Below are positions 44,117 to 52,794 of a stretch of DNA of 64,000 bases, in pieces. The stretch covers positions 620,001 through 684,000 of the forward strand of contig NZ_CP136995.1 of NCBI RefSeq assembly GCF_033110285.1, written 5' to 3'. The position numbers were made by a program, and so were the translations under genes. Source of the stretch: Ottowia sp. SB7-C50. GTDB lineage: Bacteria > Pseudomonadota > Gammaproteobacteria > Burkholderiales > Burkholderiaceae_C. The stretch's first letter is position 1. Each line of letters begins with the position of its first letter. Below the pieces are notes generated by a model. That model saw only the letters and a program-made list of their open reading frames with translations, had not been told where the DNA came from and made no database searches.

Positions 44117-47100
44117 CTATCGCAGGAGCCAGTTCTTGACCCGGGTTTGCCAGCGCAGGGGAATAGCGCGAGCGAGTCCGGAAAGCCAGGGCAAGGCGCG
44201 CAAGCGAACGAGCGCACTTAACAAGCGCGACCGGGCGCGGGACGAGGCACTGCCGCGGGCCGCGTGCGCCTCAGTGCGCGTGGCAATGGTCTTGGCTATA
44301 TGGGTGAGGGCGTCAGTGCCGGGCTTGACGGCCGGAATATCCGCAAGGTATTCGCCAGCGTACCAGTCGGGAGTCTGCAACACCACGCCTTCGGGCAGGC
44401 GTCGGGCCGCCTCGGTCTGCAGGCGCCATGACTGCGCGGGCGGCTGACCCGTCAGGAAATGTCGCTGCCGGATGTCAAGAAAGAACGTGATCCACGCGGC
44501 GGCGCTTTCGTTCCAGGGCCGCAGCCAGCTCCAAGGCCGGCCGGACAGGCGCTCTGTAAAAGCGCCGAGATCTGGCGCCACCACCGGCCACCCTCCCTGC
44601 AGGCAGGCGCTGAGGGTGTAGCTGTAGGTTTCAGGCCATTGGGCGGGGAACCAGATGAGATCGGGTTTCAGCCAATCCAGAAGGGCAGGCAGTTCTTTCT
44701 CGTCGTATTTTCCATGCACCGTCAAATGGGCGCGCGGGCGCGTGCGCAATGCGCGATAGCCGTATCCTATGAGGTGAAAGTCCAGCGGTGCACCGTTCTT
44801 TCCGGCCAGCAAGGCCACGTCTTCCAGTACGTCGGCGCCTTTGATGATGCTGAGTGCCCCGATCACGGCGATCTTCAGTGGGCGGTCGTTGCCCAGTAGC
44901 GCGGGTTGGGGTGTCGGCAACTGCGCCACGGACGCAACGTCGGTGTGCGGCACAAGCCGCAGCGACCCTTCGGGTGCGAGGGGAGCCACGCGCGCCAGCG
45001 CGTCGCCAGAAGGCGCAATGACATAGCGAGCATGTTCGAGAAACTGAATGTGGAATTGACGCCAGGTCGTGATGTCTACCCCACCGGGAGCGGGCGAATG
45101 CGCGAGACAGCGGGCGCATTGCGTGACACCCAGTTCACCGCAGTAGCCGTTGGTTTGATCGGTCAGCGATATCTGGGGGCAGATGGTGTAGAAATCATGC
45201 GCGGTGAAGTCGAATGTCACCCCCAACTGCGCAGGAATCTTGCGCACCTGCTCACCCTGCCCCAACAGGTGATGGAAGTGGACGTGTTGAACGCCAAGCT
45301 GTTGAAGCGTCGAGATCAGCGCCGAATACTGGTTCGAGAGAGAAAACACCATCTCGAACCCTTCATCGGGATCGGGCAGTCGCAACTGCACCGCATGGCC
45401 TGCCAGGGGGCGCAGTACAAAATAGCGGGCCCGGTCGTGCAGTGTGGCCGCCAACTCCTCGACGTGGCGCTCCGTGCCGCCCTGGCGGTCATGAAGCACG
45501 GCCAGGATGACAGGCAGAGCGCTTGGCTCCATGACGCGCGCGAGGTCTACCGCCATCCGCGCGGGACGCGCGGGGTCGGACTGCACAAACCGCATGACTG
45601 CCGCTTCATAGCGCGGGTGCAGTCGACGTAACGTCTCCATGGCAGCGCGTTCGCGTGGGCTTTTCGCATCGCCAAAGCTCACACCGCCGGAATGGTGCAC
45701 GAACGTGTCGAGCGCATGCAAGTTTCGCCAGCCGGCGTTTTCGGCCCGGATGCAGAAGTCGTTTTCTTCGCCATAGCCCTTGCCGAAGTTTTCGACGTCG
45801 AACAGGCCCACTTCGTCGAGTGCCGCGCGCCGGATATACATGCAAAATCCGACGCCGGTGGGCACATCGACGACTTGGCCAGCGTTGGTCTTGGCAAACA
45901 GTTGGTCGAGGCGGCCCACGTCCCACCCGATGGGCAGGGCATTGTCTTGACAGAAGCGTGGGTAGCTGCAAATGGTGGCGTTGTTCGAGAACGGCGTGAC
46001 GCTGGCGACGCGCTGGTCGCTGTAGGCCGCGGCCTGAATACGATCCAGCCAGTCATTGGCCACCTCGGCATCGCTGTTGAGCAGCAGCACGTCGTCGGTC
46101 GTTGACACGGCCATGCCACGGTTGACTGTGCCGACAAAGCCCAGGTTGACCTCGTTTTCGAGCAGTTCGACGCGCGGGTCGCGCGCGGCGATATCGCGCA
46201 GCCAATCGGTTACTTCAGGTTCGGGACTGGCGTCGTTGATGACGATCAGCCGCCAGGGCGTGCGGCACGACGCCGACAGGACGGACAGCACGCAGCGCTG
46301 GGTGTCGGCCAGCCCTTTGTAGACCGGCACGATGACGTCCACCGGGTGCTGGCTGGGCGCGAGCGGCGTCGGCAAGGGTTGTTCGACGCCGGGTGTGTCC
46401 CCGTCTGACCGCGGGTCGCGGCCCAGTTGGCGATCCAGCCACATTTTGGCGTTCACTATCGGACGGGTGGCGCGGAACACGGTGGAGTCTTTCAGGAATT
46501 CAATGTGGTCCTGGGCCTTCTGGCGCTCTCGCAGCGCATCGTCGCGGGCACGTCTGGCTTCGGTGGTTTCGGCAATCAGCGCGTGGATGCGCGCTTGCAA
46601 CTGTTGCCTGTGCGCGCGATGCTGTTCGACCTGCAATTGATGCCGTGCTGCGAACGTCCTGATATCTTGTTCGTGGCTCGCGGCCAGTGTGTCCAAGGTC
46701 TGCTCATGGCTCGCGGCCAGTGTGTCCAAGGTCTGCTCGTGCTCGCCGCGCAGGCGCAAAAGGGTGCCTTGATGTTCGGTACCCAACTGGTCGATTCGCT
46801 CGGCCAGTTGGTCATGTTCCTGGCGCAAGTGCCGATATTGGTTGACGACATCGGCCATGGCCAAGTAATCGGCAGACATCGGCCAACCCAGGTCGACTTC
46901 GAGCACGCCCCCTGCGGCACGAGAAAGCGCGTCTTCGGGAATGGGCAGTTCCAGCCAGGGGTCATCACCGTGCAGCAGGCAAAGTACGCCTGAGCCAGTG
47001 AGCGACGCCGACGCCTGGATCAGCATTTGATGTTGCGCCGCCTGCGTCACGAAACCGGGGTCTGTACTGTCCCAGCGCCACAATGCTGCGCCGTCGGCAG

Positions 47101-48049
47101 CCTGAAGCCGAAGGGCATGCAAGTACAGAAAGCCGGGTCGGTCGGCGGGGTCAAGTTTCAGACCCAACGGGGCCGGGCCTGCTGGCAGCGCGAATCGCAC
47201 GGTCTGGCGCTCATGTCCTATCACCCCGCTCGCACTGATTTTGTGCTCTTCGCTATAGCCTGCGGGCTGCTTGGTAAACAGCTCGGCGGTGAAGTGGGCC
47301 TGGACGGGCAACAGGTGCGAGTGATCGGTGGCCGGCTGGACGAGGTCCTCACCATCGCGCAGCGGTCGTGCACGGATGATGAACTGGTAGGTGCCGGCAT
47401 CGGGCAGATTCAATATATGGCGGGCAACGGCGGGGGGCAGGGCGTCGAACGCGACGCGGAACTCTGAATCTTGCGTCTCCCGTTGGACGGTATGGATCTG
47501 CAGAACCTGCCAGCCATTGTCCGCCAAGAACCGTAGCAAGGTCTGGCGAGTGAAGAACCTGAGATGGGTTTCGTCCAGCAAGCCTTCGGGCCGATAACGG
47601 AATTCGCCTGCCATCAACTCGGCGATCAGCCCGCAATACGCGGTGTTGGGAACCGACAGCAGGAGCAGCCCGTCGGGTTTCAAGAGGCTCTTGCACGCGG
47701 CCAGCACGGGTGCGCTGTCCCGCAGGTGCTCAAGCACGTCGGCACAGACAATGACGTCGTATGGCGTGTCGAATAACTCACCCAGGTGCTGCTGCTCGAG
47801 GTCGGCGACCACGATGCGTCGGTAGTACGGAGCCGCCAGTGAAGCCTCTTCCTCGCTCAGTGTGACCCCATCGATGGCTGCAGGGCCCTCTTGTCCGGCC
47901 AGATAGCGACCGATGGCACCGCTGCCGCAGCCGAGGTCCAACACGTGTGCACTGACGGGCAGCTGCTTCACAATGGCCGACAGTGAATCGTTGTCGCCCT
48001 CAGCGATGGTGCGTCGATAAACGTGCGAGCGGATGGAGGTGGGCACCAT
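44117..48049 (-). CDS. Giant methyltransferase - coiled coil - GT2 - GT4 fusion protein
   Basis: 1310 residues from the ATG at 48049 (the frame is open further upstream to 48283, but the start chosen sits just before the methyltransferase fold). Domains: (1) class I methyltransferase, about 15-190, with HVLDLGCGSGAIG and VIVCADVLEHL; (2) beta-rich segment about 240-390; (3) coiled coil about 395-517 with an exact 11-residue duplication TLDTLAASHEQ; (4) GT2 transferase from about 569, with VDVIVPVYKGLADTQRCVLS, LLLNSDAEV and GYGEENDFCIRAENAGW; (5) GT-B/GT4 transferase about 845-1240, with GGTERHVEELA, AVIGALSIIKGADVLEDVAL and a short C-terminal amphipathic tail. It probably assembles and modifies the exported O-polysaccharide at the membrane. 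Confidence 0.85.
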   Translation of the reverse strand: MVPTSIRSHVYRRTIAEGDNDSLSAIVKQLPVSAHVLDLGCGSGAIGRYLAGQEGPAAIDGVTLSEEEASLAAPYYRRIVVADLEQQHLGELFDTPYDVIVCADVLEHLRDSAPVLAACKSLLKPDGLLLLSVPNTAYCGLIAELMAGEFRYRPEGLLDETHLRFFTRQTLLRFLADNGWQVLQIHTVQRETQDSEFRVAFDALPPAVARHILNLPDAGTYQFIIRARPLRDGEDLVQPATDHSHLLPVQAHFTAELFTKQPAGYSEEHKISASGVIGHERQTVRFALPAGPAPLGLKLDPADRPGFLYLHALRLQAADGAALWRWDSTDPGFVTQAAQHQMLIQASASLTGSGVLCLLHGDDPWLELPIPEDALSRAAGGVLEVDLGWPMSADYLAMADVVNQYRHLRQEHDQLAERIDQLGTEHQGTLLRLRGEHEQTLDTLAASHEQTLDTLAASHEQDIRTFAARHQLQVEQHRAHRQQLQARIHALIAETTEARRARDDALRERQKAQDHIEFLKDSTVFRATRPIVNAKMWLDRQLGRDPRSDGDTPGVEQPLPTPLAPSQHPVDVIVPVYKGLADTQRCVLSVLSASCRTPWRLIVINDASPEPEVTDWLRDIAARDPRVELLENEVNLGFVGTVNRGMAVSTTDDVLLLNSDAEVANDWLDRIQAAAYSDQRVASVTPFSNNATICSYPRFCQDNALPIGWDVGRLDQLFAKTNAGQVVDVPTGVGFCMYIRRAALDEVGLFDVENFGKGYGEENDFCIRAENAGWRNLHALDTFVHHSGGVSFGDAKSPRERAAMETLRRLHPRYEAAVMRFVQSDPARPARMAVDLARVMEPSALPVILAVLHDRQGGTERHVEELAATLHDRARYFVLRPLAGHAVQLRLPDPDEGFEMVFSLSNQYSALISTLQQLGVQHVHFHHLLGQGEQVRKIPAQLGVTFDFTAHDFYTICPQISLTDQTNGYCGELGVTQCARCLAHSPAPGGVDITTWRQFHIQFLEHARYVIAPSGDALARVAPLAPEGSLRLVPHTDVASVAQLPTPQPALLGNDRPLKIAVIGALSIIKGADVLEDVALLAGKNGAPLDFHLIGYGYRALRTRPRAHLTVHGKYDEKELPALLDWLKPDLIWFPAQWPETYSYTLSACLQGGWPVVAPDLGAFTERLSGRPWSWLRPWNESAAAWITFFLDIRQRHFLTGQPPAQSWRLQTEAARRLPEGVVLQTPDWYAGEYLADIPAVKPGTDALTHIAKTIATRTEAHAARGSASSRARSRLLSALVRLRALPWLSGLARAIPLRWQTRVKNWLLR
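46671..46736 (-). repeat. 33-bp tandem duplication in coiled-coil region
   Basis: Two adjacent 33-bp units differ at one base (TCGTGG versus TCATGG) and encode TLDTLAASHEQ twice; the next 11 residues (DIRTFAARHQL) look like a diverged third unit. Eleven residues is a hendecad, a length that preserves coiled-coil register. Confidence 0.88.
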
Positions 48050-48236
48050 GGCGGGGTAGCAGACGAATTCTGTGAGCGATCCGGGGGATCTACGGAGCGT
48101 TCGGCATGCCGCGTGGGGGTGTGACCGGCAAGGGCTGACCGTAGGGTGCCGATGCGAAACGGCAAACCTCATGATGCTACCATGCAAGACTTTTTCCTCT
48201 GCCGCGCGCACGCGCCTCGGACCTGTCCAGATTGAC

Positions 48237-49350
48237 ATGATTTCCCTCGCGGTGCTGGCGTTCGTCGTGTCCATGGTGACCACCTTGCTGGTGCGCCGGT
48301 GGTTCCGACACTGGCGCGTTTTTTACCCGCACGATGCGCCTCAGCGCTTTCATCAGGGCCACGTGCCACGTGTCGGTGGCATCGGTCTGCTGGTTGGCTG
48401 GGTAGCGGCATTGGCCGCGCTGCCTCTACTGCAGTGGGCCGAGATGGCTGGCAATATCGACCCGTCATTGCTCAACCTGGGTGCTTGGCTGCTGTTGCTG
48501 CTGCCTGCCTTCATCGGGGGGGGTGCTGGAGGATTTGACGCAGCGGCTGGCGGTCTTGTGGCGGTTGCTGCTGACGCTGGTGTCGGCTTCGCTGGCCGCC
48601 TGGTTGCTGGGCGTCTCGGTCCCTCACCTGGGCTTCGCGGCGATCGACAGCTGGTGGAGCGCCTGGCCGTGGCTGGGCGTGGGGCTGGCGGTGCTGGCGG
48701 TGACCGGGCTGCCGCACGCGTTCAACATCATCGACGGCTACAACGGTTTGGCGGGTGCGGTGGCGCTGGTGGTGTGCCTGGCGCTGGCGCACGTGGCCAT
48801 CCAGGTGGGCGACCGCGAACTGGCGGCCATGGCGATTGCACTGGCCGCCGCCACGGCGGGCTTTCTGGTGTGGAACTACCCGCGCGGGCTGATCTTTGCC
48901 GGCGATGGCGGTGCCTACCTGTGGGGGCTGGCGATTGCCGTCATCAGCCTGCTGCTGGTCAAGCGCCACCCCATCGTGTCGCCGTGGTTCCCGATGCTGC
49001 TGCTGATCTATCCGGTGTGGGAGACGGTGTTCTCGATCTACCGCAAGCTGTGGCGCGGCGTATCGCCCGGCATGGCCGATGCGCTGCACCTGCACCAGCT
49101 GGTCTATCGCCGGCTGGTGCGCAGCGTGCTGCACGAGGACGAAGCCAAGAACATGCTCAAGCGCAACAACCGCACCGCGCCGTACCTGTGGAGCTTCGTG
49201 GTGCTGACGGTGGTGCCGGCGATGCTGTTCTGGCGCTACAGCGGCGTGCTGCTGGCGTTCTGCGTGCTGTTCGCGGTCAGCTACGTGGTGGCCTACATGA
49301 CGCTGGTGCGCTTCAAGGTGCCGCGCTTCTTCCAGCGGCCGCGCCGTTGA
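48237..49350 (+). CDS. WecA/TagO-like polyprenyl-phosphate sugar-1-phosphate transferase, frameshifted by +1 G
   Basis: About 370 residues after correction, some ten transmembrane helices. Starts MISLAVLAFVVSMVTTLLVR. Family motifs: FHQGHVPRVGGIGLL (with the HxPR-type loop), GGVLEDLTQRL (acidic pair, here Glu-Asp), NIIDGYNGLAG (catalytic Asp loop), FAGDGGAYLWG and LHLHQLVYRRL (HxH-type loop). It should transfer a HexNAc-1-phosphate (or related) from UDP to undecaprenyl phosphate to start O-polysaccharide. The frame breaks at eight G (48516-48523); seven give FIGGVLEDLTQR. Divergent from the giant gene with a 187-bp gap. Confidence 0.88.
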
Positions 49351-49394
49351 GGCCTATCATGTCCGCCTGATTGGACCAACCTACCCTGACGCAC

Positions 49395-50288
49395 ATGCCT
49401 ACTGACCTGACCACCCTGGCTCCGCGCGACAAGGCGCAGATTCTGGCGCAAGCGCTGCCGTACATCCGCAAGTTCCATGGCAAGACGATGGTCATCAAGT
49501 ATGGCGGCAACGCCATGACCGACCCCACGTTGCAGGCCGCCTTTGCCGAAGACGTGGTGCTGCTCAAGCTGGTGGGCATCAACCCCGTGGTGGTGCACGG
49601 CGGCGGCCCGCAGATCGAGACCGCGCTCAAGCGCCTGGGCAAGGAGGGCAAGTTCATCCAGGGCATGCGCGTGACCGACGCCGAGACCATGGAAGTGGTC
49701 GAATGGGTGCTGGGCGGCGAAGTGCAGCAGGACATCGTCGGCCTCATCAACCAGGCGGGCGGCAAGGCCGTGGGCCTGACCGGCCGCGACGGCGCCATGA
49801 TCCGCGCGCACAAGCTGAAGATGCTGGACCAGAAGGATCCCACGGTAGAACACGACATCGGCCAGGTGGGCGATATCGACCAGATCGACCCGGGCGTGGT
49901 CAAGGCGCTGCAGGACGACCAGTTCATCCCCGTGGTCAGCCCCATCGGCTTTGGCGAGCAGAACGAGAGCTACAACATCAACGCCGACGTGGTGGCCGCC
50001 AAGCTGGCGACGGTGTTGCAGGCCGAAAAGCTGCTCATGCTGACCAACATCCCTGGCGTGCTGGACAAGGGCGGCGCGCTGATGCCCGAACTGACACCGC
50101 GCCGCATCGACGAACTGGTGCAGGACGGCACCATTTCCGGTGGCATGCTGCCCAAGATCGCCGGCGCGCTGGATGCCGCCAAGAGCGGCGTCAACGCCGT
50201 GCACATCATCGACGGCCGCGTGCCGCACGCCCTGCTGCTGGAAGTGCTGGGCAACGAGCCCTTCGGCACCATGATCCGGTCGCACTGA
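49395..50288 (+). CDS. argB: Acetylglutamate kinase
   Basis: 297 residues; second step of arginine synthesis. Motifs: [12 protein letters not shown] (phosphate-binding Lys and Gly), [50 protein letters not shown] and the C-terminal [20 protein letters not shown] with the catalytic Lys. The sequence between K-rich loops matches the arginine-sensitive hexameric group in length. Housekeeping gene unrelated to the glycan locus it follows. Confidence 0.96.
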   Translation: MPTDLTTLAPRDKAQILAQALPYIRKFHGKTMVIKYGGNAMTDPTLQAAFAEDVVLLKLVGINPVVVHGGGPQIETALKRLGKEGKFIQGMRVTDAETMEVVEWVLGGEVQQDIVGLINQAGGKAVGLTGRDGAMIRAHKLKMLDQKDPTVEHDIGQVGDIDQIDPGVVKALQDDQFIPVVSPIGFGEQNESYNINADVVAAKLATVLQAEKLLMLTNIPGVLDKGGALMPELTPRRIDELVQDGTISGGMLPKIAGALDAAKSGVNAVHIIDGRVPHALLLEVLGNEPFGTMIRSH

Positions 50289-50421
50289 CGCCGGCGCGCC
50301 GCGTCCCGGCGCAAGCACTCACTTGGCGCGCGGCGAGCGCCGGCCGGGCGATTCGGGTTTGGCCCGGGCCAGCCGGCGCGGCGGCTGTGGGAGAATCATT
50401 TGGAAACAAGTGGGCTCCACC

Positions 50422-51057
50422 ATGCCGTCTGAATTCGATTCACCCGCCGCCCCCGACGCCATCACCGCCCCCGCCGCGCGCAAGCGGCCCAAGCCGGGCG
50501 AACGGCGCGTGCAGATTCTGCAGGCGCTGGCGCAGATGCTGGAGCAGCCCGGCGCCGAGCGCGTGACCACCGCCGCGCTGGCCGCGCGCCTGGATGTCAG
50601 CGAAGCCGCGCTGTACCGCCACTTCGCCAGCAAGGCGCAGATGTTCGAGGGCCTGATCGACTTCGTCGAAAGCAGCGTCTTCGGCCTGGTGAACCGGATC
50701 AACGACCAGGCAGGCGAAGGCCGCGCGCGCGCCGCCCGCATCGTCGCCATGGTGCTGCAGTTCGGCGAAAAGAACCCCGGCATGACGCGCGTGATGGTGG
50801 GTGACGCGCTGGTGTTCGAGCACGAACGGCTGCAGCAGCGCATGAACCAGCTGTTCGACAAGCTGGAGGCCGCCCTGCGCCAGTGCCTGCGCGAAGGCGC
50901 TGACGGCGCTGGCGCGCTGACGCCCGACGCCGACGCGCAGGTCACGGCATCGGTGCTCACCGCCTTCATGGTCGGGCGGCTGCAGCGCTTTGCGCGCTCG
51001 GGCTTCCGGCGTGCGCCGTCCGAGCGGCTGGACGCCTGCATCGCCAGTATGCTATAA
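50422..51057 (+). CDS. slmA: Nucleoid occlusion factor SlmA
   Basis: 211 residues, TetR fold. It matches SlmA along its length: GERRVQILQALAQMLEQPGA, VTTAALAARLDVSEAALYRH then FASKAQMFEGLIDFVESSVFG, LQFGEKNPGMTRVMVGDALV and FEHERLQQRMNQLFDKLEAAL. It binds chromosomal SBS sites and blocks FtsZ assembly over the nucleoid. The start MPSEFDSPAAPDA gives a short disordered leader. Its TAA stop lies inside a dispersed repeat (GCTATAAATTAAGTAGC), so the final residues SML are repeat-derived. Confidence 0.93.
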   Translation: MPSEFDSPAAPDAITAPAARKRPKPGERRVQILQALAQMLEQPGAERVTTAALAARLDVSEAALYRHFASKAQMFEGLIDFVESSVFGLVNRINDQAGEGRARAARIVAMVLQFGEKNPGMTRVMVGDALVFEHERLQQRMNQLFDKLEAALRQCLREGADGAGALTPDADAQVTASVLTAFMVGRLQRFARSGFRRAPSERLDACIASML

Positions 51058-51100
51058 ATTAAGTAGCTGTCTGCGCTTTTACAGCAAGCGCTGCGGCCTG
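51050..51100 (+). repeat. Double-palindrome repeat providing slmA stop codon
   Basis: GCTATAAATTAAGTAGCTGT, then CTGCGCTTTTACAGCAAGCGCTGCGGCC. The AT palindrome overlaps the last two codons and stop of slmA. Confidence 0.75.
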
Positions 51101-51123
51101 ATTTCATTTGACAAGGTGATGGC

Positions 51124-51993
51124 ATGAAATTGCTTCGCTACGGCGCGCCCGGCAAGGAAAAGCCGGGTCTGCTGGACGACACGGGCCAGTTGCGCGACCT
51201 TTCCGCGGTGATCCCCGACATCGGCCCGGCACAGCTGGGTGACGCGGCACTGGCGCGGCTGCGGTGCCTGAAGCCCGACACGCTGCCACGGGTCAGAGGC
51301 CAGCCGCGGCTGGGCTGCCCGGTGGCCGGCGTCGGCAAGTTCATCGCCATCGGCCTGAACTACGCCGACCACGCGGCTGAGGCCGGCATGCCCCTTCCGA
51401 AAGAGCCGGTGATCTTCACCAAGGCCATTTCCTGCATCCAGGGGCCGGATGACGAGGTGATGCTGCCCAAGGGCTCGAAGAAGAGCGACTGGGAAGTCGA
51501 ACTGGGCGTGGTCATCGGCCGCACGGCGCGGCATGTCGCGCAGAAGGACGCACTGGCCCACGTGGCCGGCTATTGCGTGGTCAACGACGTGAGCGAGCGT
51601 GAATATCAGATCGAGCGCGGCGGCACCTGGGACAAGGGCAAGGGCTGCGACACCTTCGGCCCCATCGGCCCCTGGCTGGTGACGCGCGACGACGTGCCGA
51701 ACCCGCAGCGCCTCGGCCTGTGGCTCGACCTGAACGGCCAGCGCATGCAGACCGGGCACACGCGCACCATGGTGTTTGGCGTGGCGCGGCTGGTCAGCTA
51801 CGTCAGCCGCTTCATCACGCTGGCGCCGGGCGACGTGCTGACCACCGGCACGCCGCCGGGCGTCGGCATGGGCTTGCGCGACGCGCAGGGCCAGCCGGCA
51901 CCGCGCTACCTGCGCCCCGGCGACGTGATGACGCTGGGCATCGAAGGCCTGGGTACGCAGACACAGAAGGTGGTGGCCTATCGCGCACGCTGA
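51124..51993 (+). CDS. Fumarylacetoacetate hydrolase family protein
   Basis: 289 residues. FAH fold with metal-binding residues in SDWEVELGVVIG (ExE) and NDVSEREYQ (Asp), plus GKFIAIGLNYADHAAEAGM, KGKGCDTFGPIGPWLVT and TGTPPGVGMG. Members cleave or decarboxylate beta-diketo acids such as 2-keto-3-deoxy sugar acids or oxaloacetate; the Ureidoglycolate lyase/FahD2 branch looks closest. It is a single gene between slmA and a TetR gene, and the substrate is not given by context. Confidence 0.85.
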   Translation: MKLLRYGAPGKEKPGLLDDTGQLRDLSAVIPDIGPAQLGDAALARLRCLKPDTLPRVRGQPRLGCPVAGVGKFIAIGLNYADHAAEAGMPLPKEPVIFTKAISCIQGPDDEVMLPKGSKKSDWEVELGVVIGRTARHVAQKDALAHVAGYCVVNDVSEREYQIERGGTWDKGKGCDTFGPIGPWLVTRDDVPNPQRLGLWLDLNGQRMQTGHTRTMVFGVARLVSYVSRFITLAPGDVLTTGTPPGVGMGLRDAQGQPAPRYLRPGDVMTLGIEGLGTQTQKVVAYRAR

Positions 51994-52073
51994 CCGGCGG
52001 CTGCGATCAGGGTAAATACCTAGCTTCGAGGTGGGCGCGCCCGCTTGGCGCGTTCGGCGGGATGGTGCAAAAT

Positions 52074-52087
52074 CGAACGACCGTTCG
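52074..52087. promoter_or_regulatory. Candidate TetR operator upstream of beta-oxidation operon
   Basis: CGAACG-AC-CGTTCG, an inverted repeat with 2-nt spacer, ends 10 bp before the TetR start codon. Composition and spacing are like operators of fatty-acid-responsive TetR proteins. Its position implies autoregulation, and probably control of the downstream acyl-CoA dehydrogenase operon. Confidence 0.7.
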
Positions 52088-52097
52088 TTTATTGCCC

Positions 52098-52751
52098 ATG
52101 CCTGACACCACCACCCCATCGCCGCAAGCCGCCGCCGCGCCCCGTGCTCGGCGGGCGCGTGTGCTGGCGAAGGGCCAGCAGACCAAGGCGGCCATTGTTG
52201 ACGCTGCCTTGCGCATGGCCGCACAGGTGGGGCTGGAAGGCCTGTCCATCGGCGCGCTGGCCGACGTCATGGGCATGAGCAAGTCGGGCGTGTTTGCCCA
52301 CTTTGGCTCGCGCGACGAACTGCAGGTGTCGGTGGTGCGCGAATACTACGCCCGCTTCGAACGCGACGTGTTCGAGCCGGCCATGCAGCAGGCCCGCGGC
52401 CTGCCGCGCCTGCGCGCCCTGTTCGAGCACTGGATGCGCTACACCAGCGCCGAGCTGGATTCGGGCTGCATCTTCATCAGCGGCGCGGTCGAATTCGACG
52501 ACCGCCCTGGCCCGGTGCGCGACGCGCTGATCGCCACCGTCAGTGCCTGGATGGAAGCGATGGAGCGCGCCGCCGCCCAGGCCCGGCAGGAGGGCCATCT
52601 GGCCGCCGACGTGGACGAGCGCCAGATCACCTTCGAGATTCATGGACTGATCCTGGTGCTTCATTACGAAGCACGCTTTCTGCACCGCAGCGGCGCCATG
52701 CAGCGCGCCGTGCGGGGCTTTGACAACATTCTGGCGCGCTACGCCGCCTGA
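52098..52751 (+). CDS. TetR family regulator of the adjacent beta-oxidation operon
   Basis: 217 residues. HTH: TKAAIVDAALRMAAQVGLEG then LSIGALADVMGMSKSGVFAH, with SKSGVFAHFGSRDELQ as recognition helix. The C-terminal domain (LFEHWMRYTSAELDSGCIFI, AVEFDDRPGPVRDAL) is of the type found in TetR proteins next to fatty-acid genes. It is 43 bp upstream of the acyl-CoA dehydrogenase and preceded by a palindromic operator, so it is likely a local repressor released by an acyl-CoA. Confidence 0.87.
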   Translation: MPDTTTPSPQAAAAPRARRARVLAKGQQTKAAIVDAALRMAAQVGLEGLSIGALADVMGMSKSGVFAHFGSRDELQVSVVREYYARFERDVFEPAMQQARGLPRLRALFEHWMRYTSAELDSGCIFISGAVEFDDRPGPVRDALIATVSAWMEAMERAAAQARQEGHLAADVDERQITFEIHGLILVLHYEARFLHRSGAMQRAVRGFDNILARYAA

Positions 52752-52794
52752 ATCCTTATTCACCTTTCGCAGACAACCTGAGGAGCCAATCCCC

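Noticed and set aside
46671..46736. 33-bp tandem repeat considered as a CRISPR or minisatellite
   Set aside because: Only two units without spacers, in frame within a coiled coil; it is a coding duplication.
48050..48283. N-terminal extension of the giant glycosyltransferase frame up to 48283
   Set aside because: The extra 78 residues are low quality (Arg/His/Ser-rich) and would overlap the divergent WecA-like gene start; the ATG at 48049 fits the methyltransferase fold better.
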